NCBI GenBank assembly: GCA_028565635.1
Contig: JAOXYB010058613.1
Span: forward strand, 1-10,901
DNA length: 10,901 bases
DNA from: Phoronis ovalis
Lineage: Eukaryota > Phoronida > Phoronidae
Direction: 5' to 3'
The notes below the pieces were generated by a model. That model worked only from the letters and a program-made list of their open reading frames with translations. It was not told where the DNA came from and made no database searches. A program made the position numbers and the translations under genes. Of this stretch, positions 1 to 7,500 are shown in pieces. Position 1 is the stretch's first letter; every line of letters begins with the position of its first letter.

Positions 1-205
1 GGTGCCCTTCGGATCTCCGGCACGAAAATTCGGGACCCCCCCCCGCTGTTTGCACCAACACCCCCCCCCCGGTAATTTCTGACCAGTCCCTTACTCGAAT
101 GTTTGAATCAATATTTTCTAGTCTGTCTTTTTTTATAGTATAACTAAAATAACTGGTGCATTGCTGTATATCGGTTTCCAATTTTACCAGTTCCTCATCT
201 TTCAG
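1..205. other. Probable intron upstream of the left-hand gene
   Basis: No coding exon is supported here. The stretch ends in a pyrimidine-rich run and CAG at 203-205, a good 3' splice site for the exon beginning at 206, so at least its right part is intron of that gene. The first 100 bases are much richer in C and G than the rest of the window and contain two C-homopolymer tracts. The open frame running through 161-205 is just upstream intron sequence left open by chance. Confidence 0.5.
36..70. repeat. Paired poly-C tracts
   Basis: A run of nine C (36-44) and a run of ten C (61-70) are separated by 16 mixed bases. The tracts stand out sharply in an AT-rich window. The opposite strand carries the matching G runs, which could fold together into a quadruplex. 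Such runs are also prone to length errors in sequencing. They may belong to the edge of a repeat that extends out of the window, but no inverted partner is visible. Confidence 0.6.
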
Positions 206-392
206 ACACCAACTCAACTGGAACAAGAATATGTTATCTCATCATCCTGGGGCTCATTTTTTCGCGATGATAGTCTTAAATTTAAAAATGAACCCAAAGA
301 TTTGCCTGGTTTTAAGCACATGAACACTTTCTGGGGATTTATCACTAGGAAATATGCTGATATATCAGTACCGACGCTGGATTATTTAGCCA
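206..392 (+). CDS. Left gene, penultimate coding exon
   Basis: The exon is bounded by ATCTTTCAG on the left and by GTAAGTATT on the right, both near consensus. It is open in the frame that starts with ACA at 206, giving 62 codons plus one base. An acceptor at CAG 188-190 would add five codons and is the main alternative. Codon content and aromatic/charged residues look like real protein, unlike the surrounding AT-rich sequence. Confidence 0.72.
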
Positions 393-1476
393 GTAAGTAT
401 TCAAGCCTTGTTTATATTAAACTGATAAGTTAAACTCATAATTGAGGATATTTTGTAGCTGTTTCTTGCACCAAATTCTTATACTGGCAAATGAAGCTGT
501 AACTTTGCATCTGTTTGCATTATATGTGTAATACGTGTGTATACACATTTGAACATATATTTGTTTTGTCATATTGTAGTTTACATGTTAGTAATTTTAT
601 TTATTATTGACTGTTATAAGTTGCATTTGTATTTATCCATGTACTTTGTAAAATATGTTACTGTGACAATAAATTATATATATTATTTTTTTTATTTGTT
701 TATATTAACTTACAATAAATAAGAAATGTGTTTACAGGTTAATATGAGGGTTTTATGAAAGAAAACATGTGCTGTAATTGGTATATGGTTTGACTGATAA
801 TGGGTAGATAGGGATCATTTAGTGATTGAGGTTTCTTTTATTGACATGTGATGTTCCGAGTTTTTTATTGCAAATATAGCATAGTTGTCAAGTCTCCCGT
901 TGTGAGTGTGAGACTACTACTTTGTAGTTCGTTTTCTGCCTTTACTTTCAATAGAAAATACCTAATCTTTCAATTACAAATTCTGTCAGTTTGACTGTTT
1001 TGATATAGGTAACTATGAAAAGCTTTTTGGTAAACATAGTATTGTTCACTTAATATACCCATAGTAATCACATTTCATGACAACGGGGATATTGGACAGC
1101 ATTTTGTGAAAGATATATGCTGTAAAACATTGAACCAGTGCTATGAAAGTATTCCAGCTACTGCTACAGATTTGTCATCTAACCTGTTCATCATATCTAA
1201 ACTAATTCAGGACTGAGTTATTAGCTTTGCTCGTCTTTCATAAAGAATTTCATTTTCATCATCTTCATTAATTATTTCAGCTAAATGTTAAAACTATAAT
1301 ATTAGATATATTCATGCTGTAAATATTTTATTGTATCAAAGTTTGTTATTAACTTTCAACAAGTATTTTATCTCATTTTAGGGTTTCCGTCAAATCACAA
1401 ATTTGAAGTTTTTGATCACGAAAATGAAAAGAAATCTGGATTTTATCCTGGTTTGCCAAAATCTCTTCTACCTTAG
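206..1476 (+). CDS. Unrecognised protein, C-terminal two exons (5' partial)
   Basis: Two exons (206-392 and 1382-1476) give the last 94 residues of a protein whose beginning lies left of the window. The join is in phase: exon 1 ends GCC A before GTAAGT, exon 2 starts GG after TTTTAG, making an Arg codon. The fragment is rich in aromatic residues (Phe, Tyr, Trp) and charged residues. It contains the stretches LPGFKHMNTFWGFITRKYAD and VPTLDYLASRFP, ends in PGLPKSLLP, and then meets TAG. There is no transmembrane segment, low-complexity tract or obvious catalytic motif in it. It looks like the end of a compact globular domain. I cannot name the family. The gene converges with the PNISR orthologue on the other strand, about 3 kb away. 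The exon structure is fairly sure; the identity is open. Confidence 0.7.
393..1381 (+). other. Intron of the left gene
   Basis: This is a 989-base AT-rich intron with GTAAGT at its start and a T-rich tract ending in TTTTAG. It contains a 61-codon open frame at 537-722 that encodes mostly Tyr, Ile, Leu and Phe, as expected of chance reading in T-rich DNA. No RNA gene, transposon ends or clear repeat was seen. Confidence 0.65.
1382..1476 (+). CDS. Left gene, last coding exon with stop
   Basis: The exon starts after CATTTTAG and stays open for 31 codons after the split Arg, then stops at TAG (1474-1476). It encodes a polar segment with several Phe and Lys residues (FEVFDHENEKKSGFYPGL) and a short C-terminus ending in Leu-Pro. 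It is below usual ORF size cut-offs; phase agreement with the previous exon is the main support. Confidence 0.7.
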
Positions 1477-1532
1477 ATATGATTTTGTGGGTATCAAGTC
1501 AATATTTCTCATACGATAGTGGGACAGATACT

Positions 1533-1538
1533 ATTAAA
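1533..1538 (+). promoter_or_regulatory. Candidate poly(A) signal for the left gene (ATTAAA)
   Basis: ATTAAA, the commonest variant hexamer, lies about 57 bases after the stop codon at 1474-1476. Canonical AATAAA does not appear on this strand until 2523-2528 and then 2680-2685, the latter followed by a GT-containing stretch. Which is used cannot be told from sequence alone; in AT-rich DNA such hexamers arise often by chance. Confidence 0.25.
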
Positions 1539-2162
1539 AACAGAGGAATTATCGATTTAAACAATAGTTTTAAACTGTTTTGTGTGGTACTGTGCGTTTT
1601 AATCAAGAATGTATGTAGAGAATCATTTTTAGACATTTTACGCTTATGGTGGCCATATGGTATCAGGATTATTTAATTAAGTTACAATTATGGGCTGATT
1701 ACTATAAATTTTGACATTCTACATGTAAATATAACTAAGTTTATCAAGTTGTCTGTGAATTTTCTCAGTGTACATTTCAGTAATCTTGCTTCTGGCATTG
1801 GTCTCATTATGGATCACTAACATAGCTTATAACTGATGATTACAATATAGATTCAGTTTACTTATAGTAATATATGCACGAGATATTAAGTAAAACGTAT
1901 GAGTGATCTACACATTCCTTTCAGCTTATCCACAACTGTCTATTTCTTATAATTTATATCTTGAGTAAAATAGTTAACATATTAGATTATCAACTTGTTG
2001 TTAGCAAAAGAAAGGCAGGTTTGGTAGAAAGCAAGATTGTGATTCATCTTCATAGTCTGTATAATAATGTGCTAAGTTGTGTCAAAATTAACAAGAACCC
2101 AAGAATAGCTAAGATTGTACTCCTTGCTGTGAGGAAAAAAATCTGCAATGTATTTAAGAAAT

Positions 2163-2270
2163 GACCCTGTTTTAAGCAGAGATTTGATTTTTAGCAACCC
2201 ATAATTTAAGCTATAACCGGCTGAAAAATATATCCCATGTTAAGCAATGGCCCTGAAAAACTATATACCC
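2163..2270. repeat. Degenerate ~35-base tandem repeat
   Basis: Three related motifs recur at 33 and 36 bases: CCCTGTTTTAAGC (2165-2177), CCCATAATTTAAGC (2198-2211) and CCCATGTTAAGC (2234-2245). The last two units also share a following CTGAAAAA-TATA segment, ending near 2268. A further CCC follows at 2268. This is a decayed short minisatellite or the remnant of a repeat-bearing element. The match is by eye. Confidence 0.45.
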
Positions 2271-3278
2271 CTTTGGGACACAAACATTTGGAGTTGATTC
2301 CAAAAAACAGTCGTCATATTTCGGGAGTTGCAAAATAGAAATTAAACATCAAAGGTTAGTAAAACTTAAGAACTGTCAGCTGAGAATATATGTTCTCTCA
2401 AATAGTATTGCATGTTTTTATAAGAGGTATGTACGAGTTGTGACCTTCTTGTAATTCACACATCATCAATGGTCTGTAAATCCTTGCGATCATTAATTCT
2501 GATTTCCATTTCAAATTTGCTAAATAAATGATGCTCGATCATTGTTGCTAATGTTTTTACCACATAGAAAACATGTTTTAATCTTAGATCCGGGTTCTGA
2601 AGTGTGAAAGACGTGTTTAACCATTTTATGTGTTATATGATATGCTCTTGTTAATATTCATATTTCTTGAGAAATGTTTAATAAACTTTCACGTGTATCG
2701 ACTAAAGAGTGAAGTATCAGGCAGTAAAAACCATAACCATACAAATCATAATTAATTTTTGCATTATCCAAGAGAAAAAGTATCTGCCGTTTTTTTTTTA
2801 CTTATGAGAGCATCTAAATCATAAAAGGTGAATAATATTGCAGCTGCCACTATCGTTATATTTTGGACTGTTTGTATTATTAATTGATTACTCCAATCGA
2901 AAGACCACAATTCGTTTGATATGAAATGAGAGCTGGATTTATATCAAAAATAATCACCCTGCGCTGTCAACATTTTTCCATGTATCCTTCTCTTTTCTTT
3001 TACAAACGCTGTTTTATGATTTTGTGTATATGTCATTTAGTTTAACAAAAAATGCGATTACTTTTTTAGTGAAACAACCAAACAAGGGCATTTAATGTTT
3101 GTATAGCCATAAACTGCCATGTTTGCCAGCATGGTATACGTCGAGCTTTTTACGAAAGGATAATCATGCTCGTTAATAAAAACGCAGAAAAAGGATATTT
3201 ATCGAGGAGCACGCACACGTTACACATTTAGTGTAAGATAATCAGTAATGTTGACCAAAAGGATATGGTTTTAACCCT

Positions 3279-3420
3279 GGTCTTGCTCAGTCTGTTTTGC
3301 ATAATAGGTCAGTATTCCTTAGTCCAATTTTCGCGCAGTCTTGTTTATTTTTCGTCATAGGTCTTGCTCAGGGTCCATTTTTCGAACTCCTCAATTTATT
3401 GTTTTTGGCTTATTTTGAGG
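3279..3420. repeat. Faint local duplication
   Basis: GGTCTTGCTCAG occurs at 3279-3290 and again at 3360-3371. The segments from about 3307 and 3359 also resemble each other over roughly 50 bases: both start AGGTC, have TCCA then TTTTCG in the middle, and continue into TTTATT or similar. This suggests an old tandem duplication of T-rich sequence, much diverged. Confidence 0.3.
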
Positions 3421-3577
3421 CCATCAAGGTTGAGAACGTACTGCTGCTTGCATTTTTACCTGTTTGTCATTACATCAAAAAGCCCATTGTTTATTAATGA
3501 GAAATCACTAAACCGAGGTTAGTAGACATTAATTATCTGATATAATTTGGTAAAGGAAATAAATGTAGGTGCAATAG

Positions 3578-3583
3578 TTTATT
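3578..3583 (-). promoter_or_regulatory. Candidate poly(A) signal for the PNISR orthologue
   Basis: Reading the minus strand downstream of the SR exon, the first AATAAA I find is here, about 1 kb past the putative stop, with a second at 3490-3495. If used, the 3' UTR would cover much of the convergent intergenic region. A spliced terminal exon or a variant hexamer nearer the stop is equally possible. Confidence 0.2.
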
Positions 3584-4556
3584 TTTAAAATTCAAGCACG
3601 GATATGCAAAATTCTGCCAAAATGGCTACCCTTAACAGGACGTGTGATGTAGCATGCCTTATAAGATTGTTTAGTGACAATTTAATTATTCCAATACCCA
3701 TGGCCTCTAAATTATGGTGATAATAGTCGCATAGGTAACCATGACTCATGTTTTGGTATATACTTTACTTAAAGACTTAAAACCTCATCATAACTACCAA
3801 TCCATTTTTTCGTCAATATAATATCAATAAGTTAGTAATTATCTGGTACGTTATGGTCCCCTTATATGTGAACATGAGGCGTAATAGAAGGCCTAAAAAA
3901 AGCTGTTTCAGCGTCCCCTTTGGCTTTTATGGAAAATGAGATCACTTTTAACTTCAAAATGAATTGAGCAATTCTGATAATTGCTGTGTGAAATTTTGTT
4001 TTAAGATAAACCTAATTGTATAGGCATGTGTGTTAGTGTCACCTTTTCAAGGTATAATACATCAAAAACAAAGTGCTTACTGGAAGCTTTTAACACGTAA
4101 CTTTCAAATAAAACTTTTGTGTATAATTAAGACGTATAATTAAAGACTTGTACAGATAAATTTCAAATTAACAAGTTAATTTACTGTAGTAAATGCTTCA
4201 TCCCCTGAAGGCCTTTTAACTTATGATTTCCTGCATATTTCATAGCTTGTCCACGCCTACCCATAATAACACACAATTATTATGATTACAGCATATCCAA
4301 ATTAAACGGGTATCAGTTGCTTTAAGACCTGAAATATATTAAAAACCACTGTTATTATGTGAATGTCAAGACAAAGAATCTGAAATGAATTACTCACCCA
4401 CCCTCACACAAATATGCAGAATTAAAAAACAATACAGGAACTTAATTTTATAAAAGCCATGTTCTGTATCTGAACTGCTTATTTGCAATCATTAGCACTA
4501 CATTATACATGTATGAAACGGGGAAAAAACAGCAAAAAAGATGACGGAGAATTGAA

Positions 4557-7500
4557 TCAAAATATTACATACCTAGAACGGGATCTAGACCTGTGCTTAC
4601 GACTCCGCATCTTACCCGAGCGCTCTTCGCTCCTTTCGGAATCACTCTCCTCAGAATCAGATGATGATCTTAGCTTGTGTTTACGTGATTTTTTAGATTT
4701 CTTGGACGATGATAACCTATCTTCACTGCTCGATTGTTTTACTGATTTCTTTTTTTGCTGCTTTTCTGGGGTACGACTACGTCGACTAGTATCACTTTCT
4801 GAACTGGAGTCTGATTCTGAACGTCTTCGTTTTTTCGATTTTCTAGATGAACTATATTTTTCCTTTTTATAATCCCCCTCCCTATACTTATCCCTAGATC
4901 TATCTCTTTCCCTGCTATCCCTGCGCCTATCATCCCCATCCCTATTGCGTTTATGATGGCTACCCCGACTTCTATCATCATCCCTATATCTGTCCCTACT
5001 CCTAGATCTGCGCTTTTCCCTACTGCGACTTCTTTCCCGATATCTCTCCCTGCTATGTGACCTGTACTTATGACTATCTCTCCTACTATCCCTCCCACTA
5101 TGACGCCTTTCCCTTTCATAAACATCTCTACTATGCCTGTCACGATCCTTGTGACGCCTTTCCCCCTCAAAACTATCATCACGACTATGTCTGCTGTCTC
5201 GTTCTTTACGACTCCGGCTTTCCCGCCGCTTCTCATGCCCTTCCCTCTCCCTACTAGAATTTCTGTCCTTCTTTATTTTTTTATCGATTTCATTCTCTGA
5301 GCCATCATCTGCATCAGACTCCTCCCCCTTTCCCCTATGTTCCTTCTTTTCTGCAGGGGATTCTGACCCACTGCTAGAACTACTTTGTGATGTTGACCTA
5401 GTTTTAACTTGACTATTGCTTTCCTCAGAATCAGACTCCTCCTTTTTAATATCTAACCCTGGTATACTATCATATTTTTGTTCAAACACATGGGCTTTTG
5501 ATTTCATTGTACCCTTAAGAAACAGAAGTGCTGTTGCTTCCTCTTCAGCTAAAAAGATACAAAATGCATTTACAACTCCTCTTTTGCATGTATCCTTTCA
5601 CGAGGCCAGGAATACGTGCACCAAACCACCTAAGAAAATAATTCAGGTTATCATGTGAATCTGTGTTCATGTATTTTGGAACACTGAACCTGCCGCAAAA
5701 CCACATCTCCTGCCAGCAGGTGACTGCACATGTAGCTATTTGGAACGATAAGTTTGCGTTATGTGAGGTTACGGCTCTTGGTTGAGAGACGATATTTTTA
5801 GGTAAACATATTGAGAACAGGACATTGTGAACATGGAGATCATGATTTAAGAGACGACGTATGGTTCTGGACAATTGAAATTAAGACTTTTCTTCTGCCT
5901 CATACTGTGAATCAATACAACAGGAAATAGGAACTTTTTTCCAAAATGGCTGTGCCCATGGGTCTAGTTTGATATTTCCATGGTACACTTTTCTCGTAAA
6001 TTTGGCCAGTATTTTACCTGTCTTGATAGTAATTTTTGAATTAGAGATATAAAGATTATCTAATATTCATGGAGTGTACACATCTGGTCAGAATCTATAC
6101 AAAATTGGGTCTAAAACGATGTTAACTGTAAAATTATTCATCCACAACTTCATCCACATCACAGTAAAGCAACTACTCTTACCTAATATTTGTAACCTTT
6201 GCTGTTGCCGTCGATGAAATGCCTCTTGTTGGCTATGTATTCTGTTCCTAAAACTTTCTTCATCTTCAGAACTCTCATCAGAGTTAATATCTTCACTTTC
6301 AGTTCCACTTTCGTCATCACTACCAGAACCAGCATAACCTGTAAATGCATTTTACCACTGTTACACAGAATACAAAATATCTCATATCTTCAGGAAGTTT
6401 TTTCAATGTTTTTCTATGCATCTCGAACTACAAATCTCATTAAAAGGAATGTTGTACACTAGCAAAACATTATTATATTTTTGGACAGAACAACCACTTC
6501 AAAGCTATTTTTTGTTTTCAAGAGAAATTGGTAGGTTCTAAGGAGAATTACATGTGCTTTGGAAGCTCTATACTCTAGTATAAGACCATACAGGAGAGTC
6601 ACAAAAGTATTCCATTATTACATAGTTGATAGTTTTTGCAGCCTGGAAATAGTTCAACGCTTAAACCACAGAGGTAAGTGACCACCCTCTCTCGGCTGGC
6701 AGCCTTATGACTGCTGGAAAACCTTGCATATTATTGTAGCCATGACAGTTTCATATTTCAAAACACTTACCAAATGACGTCAAAGAAGCCAAAGCATTGG
6801 AGCTGGCAAGTTGTCTTGCTGGAGCTTTTGATACAAAATATATAATTTAAAATACAATACTGCACTATTGATCATAAGTTCTTTATAGTCAAAATGCAAG
6901 TTGGTGACTTGCAGATGTGACGTCTTGTGCCTGCTTGCTGTAATTATAAATTTTCTACAAGACAAGGTTACCATAACAATTCAATCTAATCAAAAACTCA
7001 ACTAGTACAGTTTGGGGTGTTTATACAAACCTATAAATCTATAAAGAATCTTAGGGTTTTGGTGACACGCATCTCGTGCCATTTTGTGAAAAGGTTGATT
7101 TTTCTTAATTACTTTAAATATCATCAAAACTTGAAATGAAGTCAATGCACTTAACTTAATGGTATGCATTATAATTGTTTTTTGCATGTAAAAATTTAGT
7201 AAAACAATGCAAATTCAAAAATAAAATGTTAGCGAAACATCTCAATCTAGCATGACATGCATTGGATACTCCTACTGGACAATCTTTACTTAGGGTCTAC
7301 TAAGCAACCCAATAGGAAACCAAGGAAATTACAACTAGTCCTAATAAAAACTACCCCAAACTGTAATACAATAAAGGTGACATAAAAACAAATGATTTCA
7401 TAACAAGTCTTTAAATTTTAAAATGCTAGCTAAAACTGTTCTATTAATTTCCTGCTTTTGGGGTATATGTGTAGTTGGGAGATGTCATCACTGTTCATGT

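Larger units (their letters stand above)
1477..4556. other. Convergent intergenic / 3' UTR region, no gene seen
   Basis: About 3.1 kb of AT-rich sequence separates the two converging genes. Open frames at 1479-1676, 1961-2164 and 3297-3497 are short, lack splice-consistent partners and have chance-like composition; the last is hydrophobic but resembles nothing I know. Part of the region must be 3' UTR of one or both genes, and a last PNISR exon could hide here. I see no tRNA, no paired transposon ends and no long inverted repeat. Two degenerate short repeats are listed separately. Confidence 0.6.

Noticed and set aside
537-722. 61-codon frame in the left gene's intron
   Set aside because: Its Tyr/Ile/Leu/Phe composition is that of T-rich non-coding DNA, and it lies within a well-bounded intron.
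3297-3497. Hydrophobic 66-codon plus-strand frame that might be a membrane protein
   Set aside because: It lies in T-rich sequence that encodes Phe and Leu by composition, overlaps a local duplication, and has no supporting exon or recognisable motif.
4483-4872. 129-codon plus-strand open frame opposite the RS domain
   Set aside because: Its Leu/Ser/Asp/Phe-rich translation is the antisense image of Arg/Ser/Lys codons in exon h; no splice or homology support.
4739-5236. 165-codon minus-strand frame overlapping the RS domain
   Set aside because: It is a shifted reading of purine-rich RS/RD codons, giving Gly/Ile/Val/Arg filler. The RS frame has clear homology and splice phase.
5057-5300. Plus-strand frames opposite exon h (5057-5257 and 5070-5300)
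   Set aside because: Antisense images of the same low-complexity exon.
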